Assembly (NCBI RefSeq): GCF_000524195.1
Contig: NW_020170421.1
Span: 134,500 to 198,499 of the forward strand
Origin: Echinococcus granulosus
Lineage: Eukaryota; Platyhelminthes; Cestoda; Cyclophyllidea; Taeniidae
DNA length: 64,000 nt
Reading direction: 5' to 3'
How positions within the stretch are numbered: the stretch's first letter is position 1; each line of letters opens with the position of its first letter. Under the pieces are notes generated by a model, which was not told where the DNA came from, ran no database searches, and was given only the letters and a program-made list of their open reading frames with translations. This document shows, in pieces, positions 49,660-61,500 of this stretch. Position numbers and translations under genes: made by a program.

Positions 49660-50981
49660 GCTGGAATGCACTCCTCGGTACCTTCGCCAGGAACCGAAGT
49701 TGGCATTCAGTCGATTTTAAACTCTGGTCTTTCGTTGTGAAGCTCCAATCCCTCTGCTGCGGACACACCCCGCTAATGCCCTTTACTGCATGTATATTTG
49801 ATCTTTGACCATCGTGAATAGTTGTATTCACTTATTCATTCATTTTCTGATATCAGGGATGAACAATAGCTTCAAGTCCTGGTGAATCCTTATTTCAAAT
49901 ATGAATTTTTTGGGGGACTTGGATCAATAACGTGCTGGTGGATGATTAAGAGGAATCGGCATATTTCTGATACAACCTTCGCGAAATGCCAATATAGTAA
50001 AATCCAAAAGCATTATTAGTAAAATGGTTGAACTAATTAGCCCTTAAATAGATGAGAGCAATTGGCATTTGCTTATCTGCTCTTTGTTTCTTCTTGCTAT
50101 TGGTGTTGTCTGAATTGCTCTTTGCCGCTCAACTTAACTAACCCACCCCTCCTTACTGCTCCACCGCCGCTGCATTGGCATACGAGGCTTCTAACCCAAC
50201 ATAATGAAAGTCTAATATCATGGATATGATTCACCCATTTATTATAATTATCGATATGCGCAAAATATGCCATGATTTCCCTACTTCACGTTGCTCTATT
50301 CCGTACGCTTTTCGCCCAGTGATTAATTGATGAGTTAAACATTTTTTAGTTGATCTCAAAATAAGGGCACGCCTTGAATCTATCTAGCTTTAAGTCTATC
50401 TAACTTAAAGCAGGTGACGCCCGTGATTCCCCTTTGAATACCGTATCGAATCAATTTAATGGGTCGCGGAAAAAATACGTGATCAAAATGAATAGGTGGG
50501 ATTTTAACACAAGGCTTTACACCACCAGGAAGATAACCTACCGCAAAAGCATAAAAGTGTTGGCAGTAATAAACTATCGCAATTAGCTGGCCCGAACAGT
50601 TATTCGAGAAATCAGGAAATGTACATCTGCCATAAGTCGCTAGAAATCTTAGGTGTGAGATCTGCGGTAAAGAAATTTTTAAGAAAGCTGACAGTTATCA
50701 AGGCAACCAACTTAAGTATCTGAACCGCCTATTTGTACAAAAAAACTTGCAAAGTGCTCAAAAATTAGTGCAAAGTATCTTGCAAAAATAAGAATAAAGC
50801 AAATTAAGCAAGTGAAGATAGTATGGAACATTTAACATTGTTTATATATCGTGGTTCACATGAATGTTTTAATAAGCTGATTGAAGAGCGCCTGTTTATT
50901 AAGACAACAATGTCCGCCAGGTAGGCGTGTTTTGGGGTGTGCTGGTCAATTCATGGGGTCCTTCAGCATTATCAGTCGGTT
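49660..50981. other. Intergenic region upstream of eIF4H
   Basis: AT-rich, about 1.3 kb, with no supported exon. It should include the eIF4H promoter and possibly a short 5' exon. Confidence 0.4.
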
Positions 50982-51837
50982 ATGCTTTTTAGGAACTTTA
51001 ATCTTAATGAAACACCCAGATATCGCGTCTACGTTGGCAATTTGCCCAAGAATTGTCTGCAGTCTCACCTGGAGGAAATATTCGATGGATGCAAGGTACA
51101 CGTTATCACTTGCTTTTATCTTTAATCCCTCGCGTAGATTGCAAGCATTACTATGGTACACGATAGCAACACAGATAAATTTAAAGGCTATGCCTATGTG
51201 GAACTTAGAGACGAGGACTCCTACAACAAAGCCCGGTCATATGACAAAACAGTACGTCTGTACATATTGGCTGTAATAGTTGCTCCACCTAGATTGTCAA
51301 CGGCCAAGAAATACGCGTAAATGATGCAGAAAGAGGCGGTAAGTTCCATCTGCACTTTCTCTTTGGTGTTCAAAATACACTTATTGCTTCTATTTTACAG
51401 GCAACCGTGGTGCTCGCGGTCGTGGTGATTTCAACGGAAGAGCTGGTTGTTCTTTGGTTCACTTAATGTTCCACTATGTTAGCTCTATGAATGTCGTATC
51501 TGTTTGTTTCCTAATAGGCAATGTGCGTGGCGGTGGTCGACAGGGTGGGGTGGGCGGTAACGGATTTGGCAATCGTCCACGTCCAGGAGCTTATCGCCCG
51601 CGTGTCCAGCCTGGTGTTGCTGGTTTTCATGATGACTATCCTACACCTCCACTCAGTAACCGTTCGGGTGGCGGATATATACCTCCCCCAAATTTCGATG
51701 CCGCCGATCGTCCACGTCTTTCCCTTAAACCGCGGTCCACTCCCGTTAATGCACTTAGCCAGGAACGTGAGCTTTCTGAACGATCAAAAGCTATTTTCGG
51801 GGTTGGTAAACCGCGTGACCCCAGTCCTTCTAGGTGA
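50982..51837 (+). CDS. EIF4H: Eukaryotic translation initiation factor 4H-like RRM protein
   Basis: RNA-binding cofactor that stimulates the eIF4A helicase. Exons: 50982-51095, 51138-51251, 51293-51338, 51401-51445 and 51518-51837, all phase compatible, 639 nt or 212 residues (human 228 or 248). The single RRM shows RNP2 VYVGNLP and RNP1 DKFKGYAYVEL (human has DKFKGFCYVEF), followed by an Arg/Gly-rich region and the family-specific tail RPRLSLKPRSTPV...SKAIFGVGKPRD (human RPRLQLKPRTV...SAIFGGARPRE). The ATG at 50982 is the nearest in-frame start, but a good acceptor (GCTTTTTAG) overlaps it, so a further 5' exon is possible. A GTGAGT donor coincides with the stop (AGG TGA). I read it as the end because AATAAA lies about 100 nt on. 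Confidence 0.88.
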
Positions 51838-51938
51838 GTTTATTGTAGATTGCTTACTGAAGAAAAAGTGCCATGGCTATCTCCGTGGTTCCGATGTGAA
51901 GAATCGTTTCCACTGGTCGATATATTGTCGGAACTTGT

Positions 51939-51944
51939 AATAAA
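51939..51944 (+). promoter_or_regulatory. Candidate polyadenylation signal of eIF4H
   Basis: AATAAA about 100 nt beyond the proposed eIF4H stop, followed by a T-rich segment. It supports ending the gene there rather than splicing from the overlapping donor. Confidence 0.5.
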
Positions 51945-53178
51945 GCGCTCATTTTTATCTTGTTATCTAAATTGTCGCCTTCAGTCATGTTTTCTACCGG
52001 ACCCCAATGTCATTGACTCACCTGTAGGGTAGAGATTCCCCCCTTTACACGACTTATTTGAGGCCATGTGATTTAACATACCAGTCACGTTAGAACTATT
52101 CGTTTTTCGGTAGCTACTAGGTTAGGTCTGCTTGGTTTGCTCTAGACATTTCATACCTCACGAGCGGCTTCAGTTTCGTGATTACCTAGTATGTTAACAT
52201 TTTTTAGATGTGAGACGTACATATGATACGCGGTCTCATATCTCTATAAGTAATCCACTATCATTATCAGATGTGCTAATTTTGTAGTCAGCTCCAAGTC
52301 GTGAAGGTAGTAAATAAGCTAGTGGAGCTTCGTTACTAGCTCGTGGTTTTGTTTCACAACTTTGCACTGTTGGTTCGCTGTCAACAATTCGTTCCAATGT
52401 GCGCACCACTCGCCCGTCGTGTGAAACTGCTAAAGTGGAAGTGTAGGACTTGGAGCTCACATATGCATGTATTTATGCACACTGTAGTATACACCCATTA
52501 CCACCGCGTGCAATTGATCAACCTGGTGAGTTAGTTCAGCTGGATGCGTCTCATCGATTGGCTAGCATACTAATCACTTTTACTCTATTTTCAGGGAAAC
52601 TAATGAGTGATCACCAGGTGTGCGAACATCAGCATCGTCTGGTTTTCCCAATGTACAAGTTTTGTGTCCCTTCCTACCTATGTACACATTCATACACGAG
52701 CTGCCCCACCCTGTCTTCCCAATAGCACATTTATGCGTAACTCACTGGAACGGCGATACCTCATAGACGGTGTCAAAATCCACTCTTTGCCATCGCTGGA
52801 CATCGGAACAGGCTGTCATCCCCTCTTCTAATCTGTCCCCCTAGTCTCTATGTAAATGTTTATTTCATGAATGCACAAGCAAAAAGACTTGCGCTTACTT
52901 TCTCCTACGCTATATGGTTTGCGTTAAATATAGCAGAGCATGAGGTCGACGCCAATTTTGTTACCGTCGTCGCTGCTCTTTCGGCTTTTGTTCTTAGTTG
53001 TCCTGTTTTTAGGGGCGGCGTTACTACTGCGACTACTGTGATACGAGCTTTCCGGATAGCCTGGTCAACAGGCGGAACCACTTGAATGGGGCGCGCCACG
53101 TCCAATTGAGACTGGAGTATATGCATCCATACAGAGGTTTGCACAGTAGTACTAAGATGGCTTGATCGAGGCCTGTAG
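51945..53178. other. Interval between eIF4H and the first ZMAT5-like exon
   Basis: Contains several short open frames, but I found none with the Cys-x2-Cys and His-x5-His pattern expected of the first ZMAT5 zinc finger. It probably holds the ZMAT5-like promoter and unrecognised 5' exon or exons. Confidence 0.4.
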
Positions 53179-53539
53179 ATCCCACAGAAGTACTAGCTGC
53201 GGAGCGATGCAAGCGACTCTGCACGACGTTTCAGCGAACTGGCGCGTGCCAGTATGGAGTGACTTGTCGGTACTCTCATTTGACGAGGGAGGAGGAGGCA
53301 CGTCTTCAGGCAGCAGCGGGTAAATTTAAAATGTGTGAACTTATTTATCGGGAATGTTTCATTTAGAACCGGTGCAGGATCCAATGCAAGCAGTTTGGGA
53401 ACTTGAGGAGATGGTGCGAAGGAGGAGAAACAGTTTGAGGGCTTCGAAATTACCGAAGGGTTTTAGGTTTGAGGATCTTCCTTCTTCTGTCAAACGATGT
53501 CTCGATGAGGGGAATGTTGACGACGCGAATCGAGGGTGA
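53179..53539 (+). CDS. ZMAT5: ZMAT5-like (U11/U12 snRNP 20K) CCCH zinc-finger protein, 3' exons
   Basis: Exons 53179-53319 and 53367-53539 (stop), joined in phase across a 47 bp intron. The first encodes ERCKRLCTTFQRTGACQYGV and onward to a CCCH finger with C-x8-C-x5-C-x3-H spacing, then HLTREEEARL. Human ZMAT5 reads [20 protein letters not shown] followed by MSERDL, a close fit including the preceding acidic/Ala region. The second exon is Arg-rich and then LPKGFRFEDLPSSVK, the counterpart of the ZMAT5 C-terminus. The family protein is a component of the minor (U12-type) spliceosome. The N-terminal U1-type zinc finger is not seen: the first exon here starts in phase 2, so an upstream exon must exist. 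Name confidence rests on the CCCH context. Confidence 0.62.
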
Positions 53540-53952
53540 TTCCGGTGCTTCGTGCGTAAAAATGTTACAGAGCAAGTACTTCAATGGATTGAAGCTATGC
53601 GACTGAGTCTAGTTGAGTTGTTTGTGGATGGGCGGGTGTGAAGATGCGCAGCACTGGTATCCCTCCAGGCTTGGCCGTTCAGCTGTGGTCTGTTCTCACC
53701 AGAGGAAGTGGGGGATTCCTCTAAAGTGATTGGGATGGGGGTTGTGTGGATGTCACGAGTAAGGTGATCCATGGGGTTCGGTTTTTGTCGATGCCGAGGA
53801 GTTGGTATCTGGCTTTCCCCATCTACGTGGAGGTGTGCAGTTACCTTGCGCGTCGGTAAGTTCCGTGATGGGGGTGTATGTTCAGGGCCAACTACGGATG
53901 ACTCTCCTAGAGGTGGCCTCTGAGCGGATCGGTAACTGTACCCACTTGTAGC

Positions 53953-54192
53953 TGTAATACTTATGCTGATTTAGTTTTCCCCTCGGGGAGGAGGCGGGCA
54001 TACGATTCCAACCTCGTGACTGAGAAGTCAACGCACTGCAACCGGCAGAAAGGTCCCGTGTCCACACCCTCCTGAACTTATACTTGCTCTCCTCATTCAC
54101 TTCTCCCAATAAACATGGCGAAACCGAATCAACTCGGCTATTCTAAGAGTACAAGGGCCAGGGAAGAGGAGATCTGCGAGACACGTCCTACA
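53953..54192 (+). repeat. 5' LTR
   Basis: Begins TGTAATACTTATG and ends near GTCCTACA. It shares a long diverged direct repeat with 57963-58187, including AACCTCGTGACTGA and GGGAAGAGGAGATCTGC. An internal AATAAA lies at 54108-54113. The exact 3' boundary may be a few bases further on. Confidence 0.85.
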
Positions 54193-54204
54193 CTGATGGC
54201 AGTG

Positions 54205-54745
54205 CCAGCGAACCTTACCCCTTTCAGAGATAACATGAACTTCAAAAACTGGATGAAAACTGCTAGATTCAACCTGCATCTCTATCCTTAGTGCCAAAGA
54301 ATACCCTTAATCCTCTGCGCCCTCCCCCACGATTTATTTTTGGCCGCAGTCGATGCTGCCATCACCCACGATACCGACATTGATCAATGCTGCGATACGT
54401 TGGCTCAACTCGTCATTGATCGGGAAGAACAAACCCTCACCAGAGACTACTTCCTCTGTTTCCAAAAAGCTGACAAGGATGACGAAGAGTAGGCTAAGAA
54501 ACTTCGACTTCTGGTGCAACGTGCTTTCAGTGGCTGTCCTCCAAGCAAGGTCGCCAACTAAATAACGGTTCAGTTCAGACACAGAGCCTGACCTCCCGCT
54601 ATGGTTGAGGAGCTCCGCGACCTAAAGACCAACTCGTTCAGTCATCTGGTAAAGCTCGCAACCAAGAAGCCGAAGGAACTTCGAGTGACGACCTAACAGA
54701 AGCTCTAAAACTGGTCAAAGTCAACACCCTCGCATCGTACCTCCC
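54205..54745 (+). pseudogene. Gag-like remnant
   Basis: Broken frames just inside the 5' LTR include a capsid-like stretch (NFKNWMKTARFNLHLYP, and after a stop an acidic AAVDAAITHDTDIDQCCD segment), as in Gypsy-type Gag. Several stops interrupt it. I see no CCHC zinc knuckle. Function is lost. Confidence 0.6.
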
Positions 54746-54773
54746 CCTGCTTCCAAATGGCTCCCATTCTTAT

Positions 54774-57700
54774 ATGCGGATTCCTGATAAACTTGGAGCA
54801 CGTCCCTACAGTTTTCCCAGCTCTGTCGCAGCTAGATCAGTAGTAAATCTCCACGCCTTCCCTATCTTCTGTAACAGGGTTAAGATCCTCTCCCCTTCTA
54901 CAAAAGTGCGTTCAGCAGAAGGAAGGGAGGTGCTACTTAATGGAGAGATGTCATTAAAAGTCTGCATATGGAAGGGAACTTGGACAGTGAAATTCACTAC
55001 ATGTCTAGAACCTGCTTGGGACGTGATACTTTGTGCTAATTTCCTACACCACACCAAAGACGTCCTAAATTTTGCAGAAGGAAACTTTTCCACTCACTGT
55101 GCCAATAAGGCCAACGCAGAGATTTGGCTATCGACGGATGACATTTGCAACGCCCTTTTTGAAGCTGCAGCCATTCCCATGAACAGTCCAGATGACCTTT
55201 GTGCTCAAATGATCCACATTTCTGATGACGGGAGAAAAGAGCTCCGTGAGCTCCTACTTAAGTGTGCGAATATCTTCTCATGGCAAGGTGCAAAACTGGG
55301 ACGAACATATATCGTCGAGCATACGATTGCTACCGGCGAAGCTAGATCCATCTGGCAACCACCTAGACGTATTCCACCACCTCTGTTAGAAGAAGTAAAC
55401 CGTCCGGTTAAAGAGATGATTCGAGACGAGGTTATAAAGCCGTCTAAGTAGCCATGAGCCTCTCCAATCGCGCTAGTAAAGAAGAATGATGGTAGTCTAC
55501 GGTTATGCATTGACTATAGGGAGTTGAAGGATGCCTTTCCCTTACCTCACATTAACGACTCCATCCTAGACTTGAAGACGGGATATTAGCAAGTGGAAGT
55601 GGCAGAAGCAGACCGAGAAAAGATAGCTTTTATATTGCCAAACGGGCTTTGGGAATTCCAAACGATACCCTTTGGACTCTGTAACGCAGCAGCCACCTTC
55701 CAACGCCTGATGCAAACAGCTCTGATCGGCCTATTCTTAAAGCGTTGCGTAATTTGCCTCGATGACATTCTCATTTTTGGTAGAGATATTTGAGAGCACA
55801 ACTCCAACCTTAAACTAGTGCTGGATCCTCTATGAGACGCAGAGTTAACCTTGAACCTGAAGAAGTGCCGTTTCCTGCAACTCTCGGTCATCTTCCTGGG
55901 ATATACAGTCTTGTCGGAAAGGCTAGCAGTTACCAAAGACCGTGCACAATAAGTGAGGCCATGGCCTGCACCAACCAACCAGACAGAGCTCCACAGTTTC
56001 CTAGGTTCGGCAAATTACTACCATCGTTTCGTTAAAGGTTTTACTAAGATCACCCCGCTACATTATTTGGCCGAAAAGCAGGCGAAGTATTTCAAGTAGG
56101 AGAAAGAGCATGATGAGGCATCTAAAGGACTGAAACAAATGCTTTGCTCCGCACCGATTTGAGCATCGAGCACTCCACTGTTCGTACTGGATACAGATGC
56201 GAGCGACGCGGCGTGGGCGGTGTATTCTCACTAAGGGACAAGGAAGGAAGAAAGCGAACACGTAGTCGCCTACGCAAGTACCAGACTCAACATAAGCTGT
56301 GCGTTGCCTACTCAATGGTTAGACACTTCAGACATTGCCCGATATCGAGGAAGTCCATTGTTAGAACTAACCATCAGGCACTCACCCGGTTAAAAACAAT
56401 GGAGGAGATCGACCGTTCAGTTGCACTCTGGTAGGAAGAACTGCAACAATATGATTTTACAGGTCAGTATAGAAAAGGAAAGGGGCTTGGTAATGTGAAC
56501 GCACTGCCCCGCAGACCGACTGCAGCGGAAACAGGTGACGATGCGGTGCGTAGCACATTTTTGGGCGGCCCTACCAGACAGCAATGGAGAAATATGTAGA
56601 GTACTGATCCTGACACGGCTCTGATATACGAGAAGTTCCTGGCATCCTTGTATAAGCCGACAGTGGAAGGGGTGACGTTGCCCATTAAGGCGACCAGACG
56701 GATCTGGCAAGAATGGTTAAAACTCTCTCGAGAGGATGAGGTTTCGTGGCACCAAGAAGACATCGAATCTCCTAAGCATCTCGTAATTTCTGGCTCATTA
56801 GTGCAAGCAGTTCTTCAGTTATACGAGCAACTCGGTCACGTGTGTGAAAAAAATATGCTAGGTGCCTCGAGCAAAGATGCGGGTTTCCTTCGCTCACTCC
56901 AGACGTACTAGACTTCTGCCGAACCTTTACCACTTGCAGCAACTTCAAAAGGCCTTACCCCACATCCGTCGCTCCTTTGCAACCCATGCCCACCGGTTTC
57001 CCAGAGGAAAGGGTAGGTATAGATATTATGAGTCCTCTACCGCTCACCAAGGGAGGAAACCAATATATTTTGGTTTTTGTAGACTGCTTCACAAAAGGGG
57101 CCGAAGCAGAACCCATAAAGTCACAAGACGCTGAAACGGTTGCTTCGGTTTTCTTTAATCGACGGATTTGCCAGCATGGAGTGCCTGAATCCGTTTATGG
57201 CGATCAGGGCCCTAACTTTGAGAGCCGACTCTTCACTCAACCATGTAAGACTTGCCAGGTCTCAAAGACAACATCCACAAGGCAACGGGCAGGTGGAAAG
57301 AACGAATCGCACTCTAATCGGACTACTAAAGGGCTTCACTAAAGACGCACAACTAGATGACTGGGACTTAAGCCTAGGACGTGTTCTTTCGCGTACAGGG
57401 CTACGGTCTATAAGTCAACGGGCGTTTCCCCATTCAAGATGCTCACAGGTGCTGAAATGAAAGTGCCTTCCGACATCTTCCTGACAAACACCGACGAAGC
57501 AGCCAACAATGGTCTAGAGTACATATTGCGTCTAGAAGAAGCCATAAGAGAAACTTTTAACATCGCACGCAAACATATATGACTACCTTATATCAGGTAG
57601 AAGAAATACTATGATCGACACAGCCGAGCGAACGTCTACTGAGAAGGAGACCTAGTGCAAATTTACATGCCGGTTACCCCACCTGGAATACACTGCAAGC

Positions 57701-57921
57701 TCCATCACCTATGGAAGAAGGACCCACTTCGAGAGGCGAAAGAGCTCTCACCTACAAACTACCTCGTGCGCGACGCACGACTACGTACTCAGTCGGTAAC
57801 TGTTCCTTACAACAAGATGCGACCCTACAAAGGGGCACCACCGGTTGGACATGAAGAAGGGGTTTACGCCCTTACAGAGTACAAGAAACCACCGGATGGC
57901 AGCTTTGGAAGAGGTTCATAA
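54774..57921 (+). pseudogene. Pol remnant: protease, RT, RNase H, integrase
   Basis: The first open stretch (54774-55451) carries the end of a retropepsin-like domain (AWDVILCANFLHH) and the start of reverse transcriptase. The protease DTG motif is not visible. The RT continues across a stop, with another stop at about 55587, to an altered catalytic box CLDDILIF (usually YLDD or YVDD) near 55758. An RNase H-like VLDTDASD lies at about 56180. The integrase core shows VGIDIM, GDQGPNFES and NGQVERTNRTL, in frames broken by a shift near 57240, and a C-terminal segment runs to 57921. At least six stops or frame changes make it a non-functional fossil. Confidence 0.85.
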
Positions 57922-57962
57922 GTGATAGCACCGGGGACGGTGATGAAAAGACGAGGGTACTA

Positions 57963-58187
57963 TGCAATACTTATGTTGTTTTAATGTTCCTCTCGGAGAG
58001 GAGGCGAGGATAACATTTGAACCTCGTGACTGAGGAGTCAACGTTCTGCAACCCGTATTCACAACCCCTGAACTTGTACTTGCTTTTCCCATTTACTTAT
58101 CCCAATAAACATGATAAAATTGAATCAGTCTGGCTGTTCTAAGCGCATGAGGACCAGGGAAGAGGAGATCTGCAAGCCACGTCCTAC
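57963..58187 (+). repeat. 3' LTR
   Basis: Begins TGCAATACTTATG and ends near GTCCTACA. It is the direct-repeat partner of the 5' LTR, slightly shorter because of internal deletions. AATAAA at 58104-58109 matches the same position in the 5' copy. Confidence 0.85.
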
Positions 58188-58597
58188 ATTGCTGCTTCAT
58201 TTCACATTCAATCGGTCGGATTGCCAGATGTCGTTAACGTAGTTGGTAATGCATTGCCATCACAGCTCTAGTCTAAAATTCTAATCTGAAACTGTGAAAA
58301 TCATGCAATCTGAGTCATCAGATTATTGTATTATCCAAAATGAGGGAAAGATTGGTGAGGAGATTCATACTTTCATTATTGCTTTACATAGACCCAACCT
58401 GGAGTTAGTCATGACTGGCTGCACAAGGATACCAAAACTGAACTGAAGCCATAACTTCATATCATTTGTCCATTTTTACTTCGCTATCTCAAAAATATTG
58501 TATAGCAGTCAAGTCTGATGTCTAGGTTTGTGCCGATTATGTGATTGGCTCCGTCAACTGCAAAGTCGCCGAACGGGGCACAATTTCAGCCGTTTTA

Positions 58598-61500
58598 ATG
58601 GCACACAGAGGTGATCGCAAGTTTCTTGTCGATTCTCCTCCTCCACCTCCTAATCTTCGTGACCTCCGTAATTCCCCTTCCCATTCTGGGACTCATAAAT
58701 CACACAATCATGTGCCAAATGACACTACCAAAAAGTGGTTTTGTAGAGGTCCCTCATCAACGTCAAAGCAGTTGAGCCTCATTTATGTCAGTATAGCTGC
58801 TTGCCTAGCAGCAATATCTGTTGCACTACTGATAACAATTTTCTTTGGACGTCCACAAGTAAGTGGGCTTCGAATGAATTTACATAAAGGTTACTCCTCA
58901 TGGCTTCCTCATGTCCGAATTCGGTCCTTGTTCTAAAGCTGGAAAGCAAATAATGATGCGTCGTGGCGGGAATGCGGTTGATGCGCTCGTGTCAATAGTT
59001 CTTTGCCTCACTGTTACCAGACCCGATATCATCAGTGAGTCGGGTTTTACTGCCCATTCTCCATTAGTCCACAAACGTAGCCCTTATCTAACATTTCACA
59101 CTGGTTGGCTTCGTTGATTGCTTCTGCTTATAACACCTGATATTTAGTTTGATCTAACGCAGAGAGCTGTAGTGCAACCGTTTATGGGTCTTGATTTCGA
59201 AGCAGTTGTTATTTGACAGTACCTGCATATACGTATGTTAATGCTTATGCGCTATCTTCATACCATAATTTTCAATCATATTTCGAACAATTATGCTCTT
59301 TAAATTCTATCTAAAAAGAGTCAACTCGAATAGTCTTACCATTTATAATTGGCTTACACTGCTTTAGGTCTGGGGGGATGTGGTGCGTTTTGGGTGCACA
59401 AACGGGACACCGACAGTAATGACCTTTTCGATGCTATGTGCACCTCTCCCAACACCACAGATCAAGCCAACTCGAACGTCGCACACGATGTTAGCATTCC
59501 TGGTCTCATTGCCGGTCTCAAAGCTCTCCACAATGCCCATGGGTATCTGTATTGGGCTGAGCTTTTCCATCCTGCGATCGAAGTAGCACATAATGGTTTT
59601 CCCGTAAGTTTCTTTTTTTTTGCCACGTGTGCTCTTGGTTGCTCATGTCTTATATCGGAGACAACAGGGTTCTTGATGTCACCAGACATAACTTCGCAGT
59701 ATAAAGTCCATTCTTACTAATCTCTGCTTTCTGAAGGGGTATTTTACTCCTCATATCATAGGAAAAACGATTGCCAAGCTCTTTTTTGAAACGGAATAAG
59801 ATCTTACATTTACTTCAGGTACATCCGGATTTGCTCAAAAACTTGGTGAAAGTTGCTTCCGACGCTTCCTTAGCTCCGTTTGCTCAACATTTCTTAAAGT
59901 CCGTGCAGAATGGCAGCTATGGCCCTCAACCAGTCCTGGAGGCCACTTTGCGTCAACTGGCGACTAAAGGAACGCTGGTCTTTTATAATGGCTCGATTGG
60001 ACAGAGTATCGTGGCTGAATTGCAGAAGCACAACGTCTCCTGGCAGATGGAAAGTAATCTAGGAGCCTACCAAGTGCAGAGGCCTAATTATATTGAGGTG
60101 AGTGGCTTTTATCTTTCCATTTTCAATTTATGGGCATTTTTACATTATTAGGTTGTGCTTTGGGTGTGTTTGCACTATTTGCTTGTCCACTTTTCCCCGG
60201 TCAGTCAGTTAAGGACTGTTCTCATTATGTTCAAAACCCATTTACTTTATCAAAAAGAGTGATAAATTGCACCTTGTTAATCCCTCTTCCCTTTGTATAT
60301 AATCATTACTAAATGTCATGACAGATTTGCATGTGCTGCTTGTCCTCCTTTTCCACTTGTCAGCCACTAAATATATTTTTTATCAGGAAATTGACTCATT
60401 CAGGTTGCTGTATGCCAGGATTTCGGAATAAATAGAATTAGGCGGTAAGCGTGTTGTTTTTAGAATGCTTTCTGGAAAACTTTGCGGGTCTTTTTGGCTA
60501 AAGTCCCTTTTGATAGCGTCAGAGATTGCCATTCACTTCTGTACTGCTATTTATCTGTCACTGTAACACTTTCAGCTCTTCCTATATTAGGCATATTTCA
60601 AATTTTAGTCAAAAATAAGTTAACCTGTGTCCAGCTCATCTTACATACTAGGACATCTATGCTTGTTACTGAATTACTGACACCAGGGCAGGTTTTCCGT
60701 TCTGCACTTTGTGATTCTAAGGTCGATCACTAAACTCCGATATGCCCCACGTATCGAAACAGTACGTGCAAATTCACATTGCTGTATCATCTCTTACCAC
60801 TTGTTTTTCTTATTCATCGTAGCTCAGTTTGGCGGGGTTCATTGTCCGCAGTTTTCCCTCTCCCTTCGCGGGTGGAATCCTAACCACGACTGTGCTTGCG
60901 AATCTCGACATTTTGAACCACCAGCGACCGCTTAATGCGCGCAAATTGGCATGGGGTGAAGCCAGCGAATTAGCTCTCATCTATCATCGTCTTATTGAGT
61001 TAACTAAACTTGGTGTTAAGCAGGTCTCGCTTCTTGGTGATCCCTATAATCCCACTACAGGTACGTGTCCTTCTCTTAACATTTCTGCTAGTGAAACATT
61101 TCTAATTCTAACTGCAGACGTGAGGTTTATTTCGGTTTCTCTGCCATGTTCACTTGAAATTCTCTCAAATTCGATTTTGGCATAACTGGTTTTGCATTTG
61201 TGCAGTAATTGTTGAGTTCTGCCTTCCTTGATTGAATGAAAGCCCACAACTACTTTATTAACCGAAAGCGGTACATTTTTGCACCACTGATACGAAATGA
61301 TGCTCTTTTACAGGTAAAAAAGTCGTCGATCAAGAGAAGAATATCTTGAGCATTGAAAGTCGCAAAAAGGCGGCCAATATGGTCAGAGATGATCGTCTTG
61401 TGGACTCCTCGGAATATGGTGGTGTAGATCCAATCCTTTTCGTAAGTTCACCTTCTCAATGGAAAATTGCGTTTGTGTATATCTAGCCATGTGGTTAAGC

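Larger units (their letters stand above)
53953..58187 (+). mobile_element. Degenerate Ty3/Gypsy-type LTR retrotransposon
   Basis: A 4.2 kb element bounded by two direct LTRs, with remnants in the order gag, protease, reverse transcriptase, RNase H, integrase on the plus strand. That order is Gypsy-type. Multiple stops and frameshifts break the reading frame and the LTRs differ by substitutions and indels, so the copy is old and not autonomous. A purine-rich tract (57945-57957) precedes the 3' LTR. I did not find a clear target-site duplication or a recognisable tRNA primer site. It lies between the ZMAT5-like and GGT7-like genes in the same orientation. Confidence 0.9.

Noticed and set aside
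49382..49831. 149-codon minus-strand open frame
   Set aside because: The plus strand carries an exon with a strong TTCTGCTTCAG acceptor and stop in the same interval, and the minus-strand frame shows no family features.
51838..52340. Further eIF4H exon after the GTGAGT at 51834
   Set aside because: No downstream acceptor gives a convincing in-phase tail, and a stop plus nearby AATAAA ends the gene more simply.
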